Origin: Candidatus Rokuibacteriota bacterium
GTDB lineage: Bacteria > Methylomirabilota > Methylomirabilia > Rokubacteriales > CSP1-6
Reading direction: 5' to 3'
Length of the DNA: 64,000 nt
NCBI GenBank assembly: GCA_003221695.1
Contig: QHSX01000069.1
Coordinates: 1 to 64,000 of the forward strand
This document shows, piece by piece, positions 35,192 to 47,915 of this stretch. The notes beneath the pieces were generated by a model. That model had not been told where the DNA came from. It made no database searches and worked only from the letters and a program-made list of their open reading frames with translations. Positions within the stretch are counted from its first letter, which is position 1, and each line of letters begins with the position of its first letter. Made by a program: the position numbers and the translations under genes.

Positions 35192-36508
35192 TCAGGGGGC
35201 GCATGGGAGATCCGTAAAGCCGTGACCGTGGAACCAGGCGCACGCCTGACGACGGTTCTCCAGGTCCTCCCGGACCAGGAGCCGCGCGGCCTCATAGAGG
35301 TAGTCCTGCAGCTGCTGCGGAGTGTGGCCGGGGGCCTGGAGGCGATACTGGGTAGAAATCTCGTTGACCACCTTTCCCACCTCCTCGCCCCGCGCCGAGA
35401 GGGAGGGCCAGAACCGTTTCACAAGTCTTTGGAAGGTGAGGTGCCAGACCGAGCAGCGGGGCCCGTCCGGACGGTCCGGAAAGATCACGAATTCTTGATA
35501 CGGCTTCGATCCGATGTCGCCGACCCGAAAGCCGACCTCATGCAGAACGTCCTCTCGGCGGAGCGTGAGGAGGACATCGGAAGAATCTAGAACGTTATCG
35601 TCCAGGATGAAGTCCAGCGTCCTCCGGGTGTCGCGCTCGAGGACTCCTTTCCCCCGCTCGAAGGGATAGGCGTCCACGACGAAGAGAAAGCACCCACGCG
35701 CCGGTTCGTTCGAGGCGTAGATTTGCTCGCGGAGGAGTCGGAGCAGTGTCTTGATCCCCAGATTGTCGGCGGGGCCACCGTCGAAGAGATGGACATAGTG
35801 GGGCCGGCGCGACTGGGTCGCATAGTTCTGGAGCGTCACGTTGTTGAACGCCCCCGGGAAGGCACCCGAGGCCATCACCGCATGGGAGACGGGATAGGTG
35901 TCCAGCCGGGATCGCAGCGTTCTGAAGTCCTGATCGGTGAACCGGAATTGACGCCCGGTCGTGAGGCTGGTGGCGTTGATGAGGATCTTGGGGCCGGCGG
36001 GTGGCATGTCTCCGAACGTCTTCTTCTCAAAGAGGAGGTCGTCGAAGACCCCCTTCATGATGTCGCTCCGATCGAAGTCGGTGAGCCAGTAGCGGACCAT
36101 GTTGTGTGGGAGGAACCATCGCGAGATCCACCGAGTCTGAAAATCCTTTCCCAGCAGGGTCCTCACCCGCTCTCGGTTCCATCGTTCGGCGTCGTGGCTG
36201 AACAACCCGTAGTAGGCGGCCGTGAGGGACCCGCCCGAGATCGACGAGATCGCAGAGACGTTTTGAAGAAGCCCCAGCTCTTCCAGCTCAAAGAGCACCG
36301 CCGCGGAGAAGTTGGCGGCTCGACTTCCCCCGCCCGAGATCGCGATCCCCACGAAGACCCCCTTGGGGAGGTCCTTGACGGCGATCTCCCGCGTCGCCCG
36401 GGTAGGTCTTGCGTCCTCCACGAGCCTTTCGTTGGCCCGGGTATAGAGCGGGAGGATCGAGCACCCCGCTAGCGCGAGGGAGACGACGAGGAGGGCCACT
36501 CGCTTCAT
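35192..36508 (-). CDS. Patatin-like phospholipase lipoprotein
   Basis: A 438-residue protein with a lipobox (VVSLALAGCSILP, Cys 16), so it is probably an envelope lipoprotein. The patatin fold is shown by the oxyanion motif SGGGSRAA, the nucleophile motif SSISGGSLTAAYYG (catalytic Ser in GxSxG-like setting) and DGGPADNLG with the catalytic Asp. Family members hydrolyse phospholipid or other lipid esters. It stands alone on the minus strand; the 240 bases downstream (34951-35191) hold no gene I can support. Confidence 0.88.
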   Translation of the reverse strand: MKRVALLVVSLALAGCSILPLYTRANERLVEDARPTRATREIAVKDLPKGVFVGIAISGGGSRAANFSAAVLFELEELGLLQNVSAISSISGGSLTAAYYGLFSHDAERWNRERVRTLLGKDFQTRWISRWFLPHNMVRYWLTDFDRSDIMKGVFDDLLFEKKTFGDMPPAGPKILINATSLTTGRQFRFTDQDFRTLRSRLDTYPVSHAVMASGAFPGAFNNVTLQNYATQSRRPHYVHLFDGGPADNLGIKTLLRLLREQIYASNEPARGCFLFVVDAYPFERGKGVLERDTRRTLDFILDDNVLDSSDVLLTLRREDVLHEVGFRVGDIGSKPYQEFVIFPDRPDGPRCSVWHLTFQRLVKRFWPSLSARGEEVGKVVNEISTQYRLQAPGHTPQQLQDYLYEAARLLVREDLENRRQACAWFHGHGFTDLPCAP

Positions 36509-36829
36509 GCCGGGCCTCTGATCAGCCGGGCCGGTTCACTGCGCGGCGAAGAGCGCCCAACGTTAGCCCGTGGGGGCTGCGCGGTCAACCGATGCGGATT
36601 CCGCCGGGGGTCCGGCACGTGCTTGGAGTTTTCACATCTGTGGTAAGAGCTTTCGGCGTTTCCCCACGGCGCCGCCAGGTTCTGACCGTTCACTGTCCCA
36701 GAAGCCGCCCGCGGGGCCCGCTCGCATCGTCGCCAACTTCTCATCATCGCTGAACACCCGTGGTAAGCGTTCCCCCGGCCGCTGTCCCCAGCATCCGTGG
36801 CACAGGTCTTGCCCTGAGAACACGGCTCA
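36509..36829. other. Intergenic stretch with a repeated short motif
   Basis: About 320 bases without a convincing gene. GTGGTAAG occurs in similar context at about 36640-36647 and 36760-36767, preceded by CACATCT or CACCC, 120 bp apart. This spacing and pattern could be the end of an old insertion sequence (IS21-like ends carry such repeats), but no transposase remains. Confidence 0.3.
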
Positions 36830-37123
36830 GTGGGAACTGTCCTGCGAACGCCCCTCGACGCGACGACTCCTCCAGTCTACGGCGGATGGTGGCGAACGAT
36901 CGGAGCTCTCGGCGTGAGCCTCGTGCTGCCGGGCGGCCTGCTGTTCCTCCTGTACTGGGTGGTGCGGTCCCAGAGGCGCGCGGCGGCGACGCTGAACGAT
37001 CCCTACATCGAGTGGTTGCGGGCGCGCGACCGGTGGCGGCAGGGGCAGAACGGCGCGCCGAAGCCTTCACGACCGACCCCAGCCGCAGCCATTCCGGAAG
37101 ACAGCCGCCTCAGGGTCCGCTGA
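36830..37123 (+). CDS. Small single-pass membrane protein, function unknown
   Basis: A 97-residue frame from GTG 36830. Near the middle, IGALGVSLVLPGGLLFLLYWVV is one clear transmembrane helix, followed by a basic stretch (RSQRRAAATLNDPYIEWLRARDRWRQGQ) that would face the cytoplasm. No domain is recognised and the start is uncertain. It is convergent with serS, with 12 bases between stops. Confidence 0.5.
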   Translation: MGTVLRTPLDATTPPVYGGWWRTIGALGVSLVLPGGLLFLLYWVVRSQRRAAATLNDPYIEWLRARDRWRQGQNGAPKPSRPTPAAAIPEDSRLRVR

Positions 37124-37135
37124 GCGCCGGTCCGT

Positions 37136-38437
37136 CTACCGGGGGCTCGATCCGCCGGTGAGCCGGACGAGGCCGTCCATGTAGGGTCGGAGCGCGGGCG
37201 GGATCGTCACGCTCCCGTCGGCTTCCTGTCCGTTCTCGAGCACCGCGATCAACGTGCGGCCGACGGCGAGGCCGGAGCCGTTGAGGGTGTGGCAGTAGTC
37301 GGCCCTGCCGCCGCCCACGGGGCGGTAGCGGATCTCGGCCCGGCGCGCCTGGAACGCCCCGCAGTTCGAGCACGAGGAGATCTCGCGGTACTTCCCCTGC
37401 CCCGGGAGCCAGACCTCCACGTCGTAGCTCTTCGCCGCCTGGAACCCCATGTCCCCGGCGCAGTGGAGGACGACCCGGTACGGGATCTCCAGGCGCCTCA
37501 GCACCTCCTCGGCGTTCCGAACCATGGATTCGAGTTCGTCGTTTGACTGGGCCGGCGTCGTGATCTTCACGAGCTCGACCTTGTCGAACTGGTGCTGCCG
37601 GATCATCCCCTTCATGTCCTTGCCGTACGTCCCCGCCTCGCGGCGATAGCACGGCGTGAAGGCCACGTAGCGGCGTGGCAGCGTCGGCTCGGGGAGGATC
37701 TCGTCCGTGTGGAGCGCCGTCACGGGCACCTCGGCCGTGGGAATCATGTAGAGCGCGCGGCCCTCGTCGGCTTCGAGCGTCTTGAAGATCTGCTCCTCGA
37801 ACTTGGGCAGGAGCCCGTTGTTCTGCATCGTCGCCGCGTTCACGAGGTGGGGCACCCAGACCTCCGTGTAGCCGTGCTCGCGCGTGTGGAGGTCGAGCAT
37901 GAACTGGGTCAGCGCGCGCTCGAGGCGCGCCGCGGCGCCCCACAGGATCGTGAACCGTGCCTTCGCCAGCTTCGACGCGCGCGCGAAGTCGAGGAGGCCC
38001 AGCGCCTCGCCGAGCTCCTCGTGGGGCTTGGGGGTGAACGCGAACGCGCGCGGCATGCCCCAGCGACGTACCTCGACGTTCTGCTGCTCGGTCGTCCCGG
38101 GAGGCACCGACGGGTCGGGGAGGTTCGGAATCTGGAGGAGCACGCGCTCGAGCTCGGCGTCCACCCGCTGGAGCTCGGTGTCGAGCGCCTTGATACGCTC
38201 GCCGACCTCGCGCATCCGTGCCATCTCCTCGGCCGGGGCCTCGCCGCGCCGCTTCGCCTGGCCGATCGCCTCGGAGGCGCGGTTCTTGAGGGCCTTGAGC
38301 TCCTCGCTCTCCTTGACGAGACGGCGGCGGGACGCGTCGAGATCGAGCACGCTCTTCACCAGCTCCGCGCCACCCCGGTCGGCGAGTCCGCGCGCGACCG
38401 CCTCGGGGTCCTCGCGGATCAGCCGGAGGTCCAGCAC
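37136..38437 (-). CDS. serS: Seryl-tRNA synthetase
   Basis: A 433-residue class II synthetase charging tRNA-Ser. The N-terminal long coiled-coil arm (about 25-105, MLDLRLIREDPEAVARGLADRGG then charged helices) grips the tRNA variable arm. Motif 2 is FTPCYRREAGTYGKDMKGMIRQHQF and motif 3 lies near GLAVGRTLIAVLEN. GTG 38437 starts 6 bases after the gyrA stop, so it is the last gene of the dnaA-dnaN-recF-gyrB-gyrA-serS run. Two of its substrate tRNAs are in this window. Confidence 0.97.
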   Translation of the reverse strand: MLDLRLIREDPEAVARGLADRGGAELVKSVLDLDASRRRLVKESEELKALKNRASEAIGQAKRRGEAPAEEMARMREVGERIKALDTELQRVDAELERVLLQIPNLPDPSVPPGTTEQQNVEVRRWGMPRAFAFTPKPHEELGEALGLLDFARASKLAKARFTILWGAAARLERALTQFMLDLHTREHGYTEVWVPHLVNAATMQNNGLLPKFEEQIFKTLEADEGRALYMIPTAEVPVTALHTDEILPEPTLPRRYVAFTPCYRREAGTYGKDMKGMIRQHQFDKVELVKITTPAQSNDELESMVRNAEEVLRRLEIPYRVVLHCAGDMGFQAAKSYDVEVWLPGQGKYREISSCSNCGAFQARRAEIRYRPVGGGRADYCHTLNGSGLAVGRTLIAVLENGQEADGSVTIPPALRPYMDGLVRLTGGSSPR

Positions 38438-38443
38438 CGGCGG

Positions 38444-40885
38444 CTACTGCGCGTCGACGGGCGCGGCGCTTTCGGCCTCGACGCGGGCGACGGAGCCGAC
38501 GTGGTCGTCCGCATCGAGCTCGATGATGCGAACGCCCCAGGTGTTGCGGCCCTGGGAGGAGACGTCGGCGGCGTGGAAGCGGATCAGCTTGCCCTTGGTC
38601 GTCACGACGAGGATGTCGTCCCCGTCGCGCACCTGGAGCATGGTGACGACGTTGCCGTTGCGACCGCCGGTCTTGATGTCGATGATCCCCTTGCCCGCCC
38701 GGCCCTGGAGCCGGTACTCCTCGAGCGGCGTCCGCTTGCCGAACCCCCGGTCGGTGACCGTGAGGATCGTGACGCCCTCCTGCACGACATCGGCGCTGAT
38801 GACCTCGTCGCCCTCCTCCAGCTCGATGCCCCGCACGCCGCCGGCCCCGCGCCCCATCGGGCGCACCTCCTCCTCGGGGAAGCGGATGATCATGCCGAGC
38901 TTCGTCGCGATCATCACCTCGCGCTGGCCGTCGGTGCGGCGCGCCGTGATGACCGCGTCGCCGTCGTCGAGACCGATCGCCTGGATGCCGCCGGCGCGCG
39001 GGTGCGAGAACGCTTCCAGCTCGGTCTTCTTCACCTTGCCCTGCTTGGTCGCGAAGAGGACGTAGCCGCCGGCGCCGAAGTCGCGCACGGGCACGCACGT
39101 GGCGACCGCCTCGCCCTCGCCGAGCGAGAGGAGGTTCACCATCGCTTTGCCCTTCGCCTGGCGTCCGCCCTCCGGGATCTCGTGGACCTTGAGCCAGTGG
39201 ACCTTGCCGAGCGTGGTGAAGAAGAGGAGATACGAGTGGGTCGAAGCCACGAAGAGGTCCTCGACGATGTCCTCCTCCTTGGTCTCCATGCCCGTCACGC
39301 CCTTGCCGCCGCGCCGCTGGCTCCGGTACGACTCGACGTGCGTCCGCTTGATGTACCCGGAGCGCGTGATCGTGACGACCATCTCCTGGTCGGCCAGGAG
39401 GTCCTCGATCGTCAGCTCGGCCGTCTCGGTGAGGATCTCGGTGCGCCGGGCGTCGCCGAACTCCTCCTTGAGCTCGAGGAGCTCCTTCCTGATGATGGAC
39501 ATGAGCTTCGTGTCGGAGGCCAGGATGCCCTTGAGCTCCTCGATGAGCGCCAGCGTCTGCTCGTGCTCCTCGACGACCTTGTGGCGCTCGAGCTGCGTGA
39601 GGCGCTGGAGCCGCATGTCCAAGATCGCCTTCGCCTGGATCTCCGAGAGGTCGAGGCGCGCCATCAGGGCGTCCTTCGCGGCATCCGGGCTCTCCGCCTG
39701 GCGGATCAGGCGGATGACCTGGTCGAGGTGCTCCACCGCCTTGCGCAGGCCGGCGAGGACGTGCGCCCGCTCCTCCGCGCGCGCCAGGTCGAAGCGCGTC
39801 CGTCGCGTCACGATCTCGCGGCGGAAGCGGATGAACGCGTCGAGCATCTCTTTCAGGTTCACGACCTGGGGTCGACGGTCGACGAGTGCCAGCATGATGA
39901 TCCCGAAGGTCGTCTGCATCTGGGTGTGCTTGTAGAGCTGGTTCATGACGATCTGCGGGATCTCCCCGCGCCCCAGCTCGAGCACGACCCGGATCCCCTC
40001 GCGATTGGACTCGTCGCGGATCTCCGAGATGCCCTCGATCCTCTTGTCCCGCGAGAGCTCCGCGATCTTCTCGATGAGGCTCGCCTTGTTCACCTGGTAC
40101 GGGAGCTCGGTGATGATGATCGCCTCGCGTCCGCCCCGCATCTTCTCGGCGTGGGCCTTGGCGCGGAGCGTGATCGTCCCGCGCCCCGTCGTGTACGCCT
40201 CGGCGATACCGCTCGCGCCGTAGATGTAGCCGCGCGTCGGGAAGTCGGGCGCCTTGATCACCTGCGTGAGTCGCTCGATCGGCGCCTGGGGGTCGTCGAT
40301 CAGCGTCACGAGCCCATCGACGACCTCCGAGAGGTTGTGGGGCGGGATGTTGGTGGCCATTCCGACGGCGATGCCCGCCGAGCCGTTCACGAGGAGGTTC
40401 GGCACGCGCGTCGGCAGGACGGTCGGCTCCTGCTCGGACTCGTCGAAGTTGGGCGCGAAGTCGACCGTGCCCTTGTCGATGTCGGTCAGCATCTCGTGGG
40501 CGATCTTCGCGAGCCGCACTTCCGTATACCGGTAGGCCGCCGGCGGATCGCCGTCGATCGAGCCGAAGTTTCCCTGACCGTCGACGAGGGGGTAGCGAAG
40601 GGAGAACTCCTGGACCATCCGGACGAGCGCTTCGTAGACTGGGGAATCGCCGTGCGGGTGGTATTTCCCAAGGACCTCACCGACGACCTTTGCCGATTTT
40701 TTATAGGCCCGGTTCCACGCGAGCCCGAGGCTGTGCATCGTGTACAGGACCCGGCGGTGGACGGGCTTGAGGCCGTCGCGGATGTCCGGGAGCGCGCGGC
40801 CAACGATGACGGACATCGCGTAGTCCAGGTAGGACTTCCGCATCTCTTCTTCGATCGGGACCGGGACCTGGCGTTCGTTCGGCAT
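38444..40885 (-). CDS. gyrA: DNA gyrase subunit A
   Basis: An 813-residue type II topoisomerase breakage-reunion subunit. The N-terminus [33 protein letters not shown] is diagnostic. The quinolone region reads [15 protein letters not shown] (Ser kept, Glu where E. coli has Asp87), the catalytic Tyr is in AAYRYTEVR, and the GyrA box QRRGGKG marks the C-terminal DNA-wrapping domain, distinguishing it from ParC. ATG 40885 is preferred over TTG 40888. The gap from gyrB is about 10 bases. Confidence 0.98.
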   Translation of the reverse strand: MPNERQVPVPIEEEMRKSYLDYAMSVIVGRALPDIRDGLKPVHRRVLYTMHSLGLAWNRAYKKSAKVVGEVLGKYHPHGDSPVYEALVRMVQEFSLRYPLVDGQGNFGSIDGDPPAAYRYTEVRLAKIAHEMLTDIDKGTVDFAPNFDESEQEPTVLPTRVPNLLVNGSAGIAVGMATNIPPHNLSEVVDGLVTLIDDPQAPIERLTQVIKAPDFPTRGYIYGASGIAEAYTTGRGTITLRAKAHAEKMRGGREAIIITELPYQVNKASLIEKIAELSRDKRIEGISEIRDESNREGIRVVLELGRGEIPQIVMNQLYKHTQMQTTFGIIMLALVDRRPQVVNLKEMLDAFIRFRREIVTRRTRFDLARAEERAHVLAGLRKAVEHLDQVIRLIRQAESPDAAKDALMARLDLSEIQAKAILDMRLQRLTQLERHKVVEEHEQTLALIEELKGILASDTKLMSIIRKELLELKEEFGDARRTEILTETAELTIEDLLADQEMVVTITRSGYIKRTHVESYRSQRRGGKGVTGMETKEEDIVEDLFVASTHSYLLFFTTLGKVHWLKVHEIPEGGRQAKGKAMVNLLSLGEGEAVATCVPVRDFGAGGYVLFATKQGKVKKTELEAFSHPRAGGIQAIGLDDGDAVITARRTDGQREVMIATKLGMIIRFPEEEVRPMGRGAGGVRGIELEEGDEVISADVVQEGVTILTVTDRGFGKRTPLEEYRLQGRAGKGIIDIKTGGRNGNVVTMLQVRDGDDILVVTTKGKLIRFHAADVSSQGRNTWGVRIIELDADDHVGSVARVEAESAAPVDAQ

Positions 40886-40894
40886 CAACGTCTC

Positions 40895-44343
<3,449 letters not shown>

Positions 44344-44380
44344 CCTCTTAAACTCCTATTTTTAAAGGCAAAAATGGCTT

Positions 44381-45475
44381 CTAGATCCGCATAGGCATTA
44401 TAACACAGCAGTACCCCTCATCCTCGACGCTTTTAATGACGCCGGGGCTCAAGGAATCCTTCAACTCGAGGACGATTTGGTCTCGCTCGACTGCGGCGAC
44501 TGCGTCCAGGAGATAGCGTGAGTTGAACCCGATCACGAGCTCTTCGCCGCTATACGCGACCTCCATCCCCTCCTCCGCCTCCCCGAGATCCTGGCTCGAC
44601 GCCGAGAGCCGTAGCGAGGCGGGAGCCAGCGAGAGCTTGACGGGCTTGTTCCGCTCTTCGGCCATGACGGCGACGCGTCGCAACGCGGCCGCGAACGCCT
44701 GGCGGGAGACCACGAGCCGACTCGGGTGCGCCTTTGGAACGACCGCCTCGTAATTCGGAAACTGTCCCTCGATCAGGCGCGCCGTCATCACGAAGTTGGG
44801 CATCTGAAGCACAAACTGATTCTCCGTGATCGCGATCTGAACATCTTCACCCGCGCCCAAGACCCGCATGATCTCGCTGACGGCCTTGCGCGGCACGATG
44901 CCCGTCATGCCCCCGACGCCTCGGCCGAGGCTCCGCTTCGACACGGCGAGCCGATGGCCGTCGGTCGCGACCATCTGGACGTCCTTCCCCTGGAGGACGA
45001 AGAGGATGCCATTGAGGGCGTAGCGCGTCTCGTCGTGGGAGACTGCGAAGCTCGTCTGGAGCAACATCTCTCGCAGCGTCTTCCCGTCGAGACTCACCCA
45101 CGACGCCGGCGACGCCGGGACGACCGGTGGAAAGTCGTCGGGCGACAGCCCGACGAGCTTGTAGGTGGCGCCGGCACACCGAAGGCTCACGCTGGCGGTG
45201 TCCGTCACTCGGAGACTGACCGCTGCAGTCGGGAGCTCCTTCACGATCTCCGCGAGCTTCCGGGCCGAGACCGTGATGGCCCCCTTGGACGCGACCTTCG
45301 CGGGGATCGCGACACGTGCTCCGACCTCGAGGTCGGTCGCGGTCACACGCACCGCCTCGCCATCGGTCTCGAGGAGCACGTTCGCAAGAATCGGAAGCGT
45401 CTGACGGGGCTCCACGATGTTCTGCACCATCTGCAGGCCCTTGACAAACGCATCACGGTCGATCACGACTTCCAT
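44381..45475 (-). CDS. dnaN: DNA polymerase III beta sliding clamp
   Basis: ATG 45475, preceded by GGAG six bases upstream, gives 364 residues starting MEVVIDRDAFVKGLQMVQNIVEPRQTLPILANVLLE. Three clamp domains follow; the end, DSLSPGVIKSVEDEGYCCVIMPMRI, is the usual C-terminus with the protein-binding pocket. The open frame extends to 45754 but that part overlaps dnaA and is not coding. It encircles DNA as a dimer to give polymerase processivity. Confidence 0.98.
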   Translation of the reverse strand: MEVVIDRDAFVKGLQMVQNIVEPRQTLPILANVLLETDGEAVRVTATDLEVGARVAIPAKVASKGAITVSARKLAEIVKELPTAAVSLRVTDTASVSLRCAGATYKLVGLSPDDFPPVVPASPASWVSLDGKTLREMLLQTSFAVSHDETRYALNGILFVLQGKDVQMVATDGHRLAVSKRSLGRGVGGMTGIVPRKAVSEIMRVLGAGEDVQIAITENQFVLQMPNFVMTARLIEGQFPNYEAVVPKAHPSRLVVSRQAFAAALRRVAVMAEERNKPVKLSLAPASLRLSASSQDLGEAEEGMEVAYSGEELVIGFNSRYLLDAVAAVERDQIVLELKDSLSPGVIKSVEDEGYCCVIMPMRI

Positions 45476-45638
45476 GCAGTTCTCCATTGTTGGTAAGAAG
45501 AGAACAACAACATCGTAGCCGTAGAAACTCGTAGTCCGTGTGGATCGGGTGGGTGAGGCGGAAAGGCGGCTTGCCGCAGGCGGTTCTGCGCACGGCCCGC
45601 GGGGATAAGTGTGTGGACGGCGCCGGGAGACGCGTGGA
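45476..45638. other. dnaA-dnaN intergenic region with DnaA-box-like sites
   Basis: A 163-base gap with a relatively AT-rich part next to dnaN (45481-45535). Minus-strand TTATCCCCG (45608-45600) and CGATCCACA (45547-45539) are partial 9-mers. Just inside the dnaA 3' end, TTATCCAGA (45661-45653, minus) and TTATCCACG (45715-45723, plus) are 8/9 matches. It may be one half of a two-part origin. Confidence 0.45.
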
Positions 45639-46973
45639 TCACAGGGTGACGCTCTGGATAAGCCCGTCGATCGTCTTGCGCAGTTTGGGATCTTCCTGGA
45701 GCAGCACCTGCACCTTATCCACGGCGTGCAGCACCGTGGTGTGATCCTTGCCACCGAAGGCGCGCCCCACCTCGGACAGGGACGCGTGGGTGAGCTGGCG
45801 CGCCAGGTACATGGCGATCTGCCGGGGGAATGCGATGGCCTTCGTCCGATTCTTCGCCTTGAGATCGGAGAGCCGAATGCCGAAGAAGTCGCAAACCTTC
45901 CGCTGGATCTGGTCGATCGTGATGAGCTTCTCTTCCTCGCCCCAGAGCTCGCCGAGCACCTCTTGCGCGAGGTCGACGGTCATCTCGCGTCCCGTGAGAG
46001 CGCAGAAGGCGATCATGCGAGTCAGCGATCCCTCGAGCTCGCGGATGTTCGATTTGATGCGGCTCGCGATCAGGTAGGCCACGTCGTCGGTCAGGCGAAC
46101 GCGCTCGAGCGCCGCCTTCTTCTTGAGAATCGCGACGCGCGTCTCGAAGTCCGGTGGCTGAATGTCGGCGATGAGCCCCCACTCGAATCGCGAGCGGAGC
46201 CGCTCCTCGATCTCCGGGATCTCTTTGGGCGAACAGTCGCTCGAGACGATGATCTGCTTGCGCGACTCGTAGAGGTCGTTGAACGTGTGGAAGAACTCCT
46301 CCTGGGTCCGCTCCTTGCCCGAGATGAACTGGATGTCGTCGATCAGGAGAAGATCGATCGTGCGATAGCGCGCTCGGAACTCGGCGGTGCGATCGTAGCG
46401 GATCGCATTGATCAGCTCGTTCGTGAACCGCTCGGACGAGATGTAGACGACCGCCATGCCGGGGAACAGGCGCACGCTCTGGTGGCCGACCGCGTGCAGC
46501 AGATGCGTCTTGCCGAGACCCACGCCGCCGTAGATGAAGAGCGGGTTGTACGCTCGCGACGGCAGCTCGGCCACTGCCTGACACGCCGCCTGGGCGAACT
46601 GGTTCGAGGAGCCGACGACGAAGGCGTCAAACGTATAGCGCGGGTTCAGCCCTTCCGCCGTGCCCGCCCCGCCGCCGCGCGGCGGCGTCACCACGGGCGC
46701 CGCCTCGGTTGCCGCGGCCTCGTCCACGACGATGGTCACGCGCGGGTGGCCACCCACGACTTCCTGCGCGGCGTGTTGCAGCGCGTCCAGGTGATGCTGC
46801 GTGAGCCAGTCGCGGGAAAACGGATTCGGCGCGCCGATTCGCAGGTGGTCGCCCTCGACGGCCAGGAGTCGGCACGGGCGGATCCAACTGTCGAAGACGG
46901 TCGGGGCGAGTTTTCGGGACAAGGACTCGAGAAGCTGGGCCCAAAGGCTATCCAACACAGGCGGAGACCTCAC
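45639..46973 (-). CDS. dnaA: Chromosomal replication initiator DnaA
   Basis: A 444-residue AAA+ initiator. Domain I is [26 protein letters not shown]; domain III has Walker [12 protein letters not shown], Walker [10 protein letters not shown] and the sensor region [20 protein letters not shown]. Domain IV ends with the DnaA-box signature [18 protein letters not shown] 46973 has no ribosome site; GTG 46958, with GAGG nine bases upstream and giving VLDSLWAQ, is an attractive alternative. It is the first gene of the leftward arm. Confidence 0.98.
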   Translation of the reverse strand: MRSPPVLDSLWAQLLESLSRKLAPTVFDSWIRPCRLLAVEGDHLRIGAPNPFSRDWLTQHHLDALQHAAQEVVGGHPRVTIVVDEAAATEAAPVVTPPRGGGAGTAEGLNPRYTFDAFVVGSSNQFAQAACQAVAELPSRAYNPLFIYGGVGLGKTHLLHAVGHQSVRLFPGMAVVYISSERFTNELINAIRYDRTAEFRARYRTIDLLLIDDIQFISGKERTQEEFFHTFNDLYESRKQIIVSSDCSPKEIPEIEERLRSRFEWGLIADIQPPDFETRVAILKKKAALERVRLTDDVAYLIASRIKSNIRELEGSLTRMIAFCALTGREMTVDLAQEVLGELWGEEEKLITIDQIQRKVCDFFGIRLSDLKAKNRTKAIAFPRQIAMYLARQLTHASLSEVGRAFGGKDHTTVLHAVDKVQVLLQEDPKLRKTIDGLIQSVTL

Positions 46974-46985
46974 TTACGCACAGAG

Positions 46986-47005
46986 TTATCCACAGGTGTG
47001 GATAG
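46986..47005. other. Inverted pair of DnaA boxes, candidate oriC core
   Basis: TTATCCACA (46986-46994, plus strand) is a perfect DnaA box. TGTGGATAG (46997-47005) is the complement of CTATCCACA, 8/9. The two are head to head with 2 bases between, in the gap between divergent dnaA and rpmH where gene orientation switches. Confidence 0.75.
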
Positions 47006-47145
47006 CTCGGAGCGCTCAGCCGACCCGGACATCTGCGCCGAGGCACGCGCGCATCGGGGCAAAACACCTCACACGCGATCAAGTCGCTCAGTGGATTGGC
47101 GGACTCTAGCACGCGCGCGAAGCAGGTCGCAAGAGGGATCGCGTG

Positions 47146-47174
47146 TTGACTCGCTCAGAGGCGATGTCTACACT
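47146..47174 (+). promoter_or_regulatory. Sigma-70-type promoter of rpmH operon
   Basis: TTGACT (47146-47151) and TACACT (47169-47174) are separated by exactly 17 bases, matching 5/6 and 4/6 of the consensus. The start point would be near 47181, about 30 bases before the rpmH GTG, which has GAAGGGGGG upstream. Confidence 0.7.
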
Positions 47175-47210
47175 GGGTCGGTTCGACGATCGAAGGGGGG
47201 ATCAGCGCTC

Positions 47211-47345
47211 GTGAAGCGGACCTTTCAGCCGAATGTGCGTCGACGCAAAAAAACCCATGGTTTCCGCGAGCGGATGAAAACCAAGGGCGGGCGGAAGGTG
47301 TTGAAACGGCGGCGAGCCAAGGGGCGCAAACGGCTGACCGTCTGA
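47211..47345 (+). CDS. rpmH: 50S ribosomal protein L34
   Basis: A 44-residue, highly basic protein: [20 protein letters not shown] followed by [24 protein letters not shown], essentially textbook L34. It starts at GTG 47211, with GAAGGGGGG as ribosome site, and is the first rightward gene from the origin, as in most bacteria. The rnpA reading frame starts at or near its stop codon. Confidence 0.97.
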   Translation: MKRTFQPNVRRRKKTHGFRERMKTKGGRKVLKRRRAKGRKRLTV

Positions 47346-47689
47346 CGGGGCGCTTCCCTCGACACGAGCGGCTGACGACCGGCGCCGACTTTCAGGCGAT
47401 CTTCCAGCGGGGCAAACGCATTGACCGGCCGTCCATGATCATCCTCTGGCGCGAGAGCGTCGACGCGCGCCGTGTGGGGTTCGCCGTGAGCCGCCAGGTC
47501 CGGCGCGCGGCGGCGAAGAACCGGGTGCGGCGCCGGCTGCGGGAAGCGTATCGGGCGACGCGCGAGGCCGCGCCTGCGCGGACGACGCTGGTGGTGATCG
47601 GAAAGTCGTCGGCGCTGAGTGAGCCCTTCGCGATGCTCGTGAAGGAGTTGCGCGGCGCGCTCGCGGCGATTCCGGGAGCCCGCGCGTGA
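47342..47689 (+). CDS. rnpA: Ribonuclease P protein component (non-standard start codon)
   Basis: The frame reads [24 protein letters not shown], then [27 protein letters not shown], the RNase P protein core and RNR motif. The first ATG is at 47435, well inside the conserved domain. No ATG, GTG or TTG occurs in frame before it, although the frame stays open back through rpmH. CTG 47342, overlapping the rpmH stop, gives a normal 115 residues and is the best guess. It matures tRNA 5' ends with the RNase P RNA. Confidence 0.85.
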   Translation: MTGRFPRHERLTTGADFQAIFQRGKRIDRPSMIILWRESVDARRVGFAVSRQVRRAAAKNRVRRRLREAYRATREAAPARTTLVVIGKSSALSEPFAMLVKELRGALAAIPGARA

Positions 47690-47913
47690 CGCGCGTCGTG
47701 CTCGCCGCGCTCACCTTCTATCAACGCGTCGTCTCGCCGCTCCTGCCGCGGTCGTGCCGGTTCGCGCCGACGTGCTCGGAGTACGCGCGGCTCGCCCTCC
47801 TCGAGCACGGAGTGGTGTATGGCGGCTGGCTCGCGCTCAGACGCGTGCTGCGGTGTCATCCATTCCATCCCGGCGGCTACGACCCGCCGCCAGTCCGCCA
47901 GGGGCGGGTGTGA
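47686..47913 (+). CDS. yidD: Membrane protein insertion efficiency factor YidD
   Basis: A 75-residue protein with the invariant [31 protein letters not shown] pattern (three cysteines with the last in [13 protein letters not shown]). It is a small membrane-associated factor that assists YidC-dependent insertion. GTG 47686 overlaps the rnpA stop (GTGA), and yidC begins 2 bases after its stop. Confidence 0.96.
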   Translation: MTRVVLAALTFYQRVVSPLLPRSCRFAPTCSEYARLALLEHGVVYGGWLALRRVLRCHPFHPGGYDPPPVRQGRV

Positions 47914-47915
47914 CG

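Noticed and set aside
40620-40700. Possible quinolone-resistance change in gyrA (Glu where E. coli has Asp87)
   Set aside because: Glutamate at this position is the natural residue in several bacterial groups and the key serine is retained, so no resistance claim is justified.
45609-47345. 578-codon plus-strand frame ending in L34
   Set aside because: It is antisense to dnaA and only joins rpmH in frame at its end. The true L34 is 44 residues from GTG 47211, with its own promoter.
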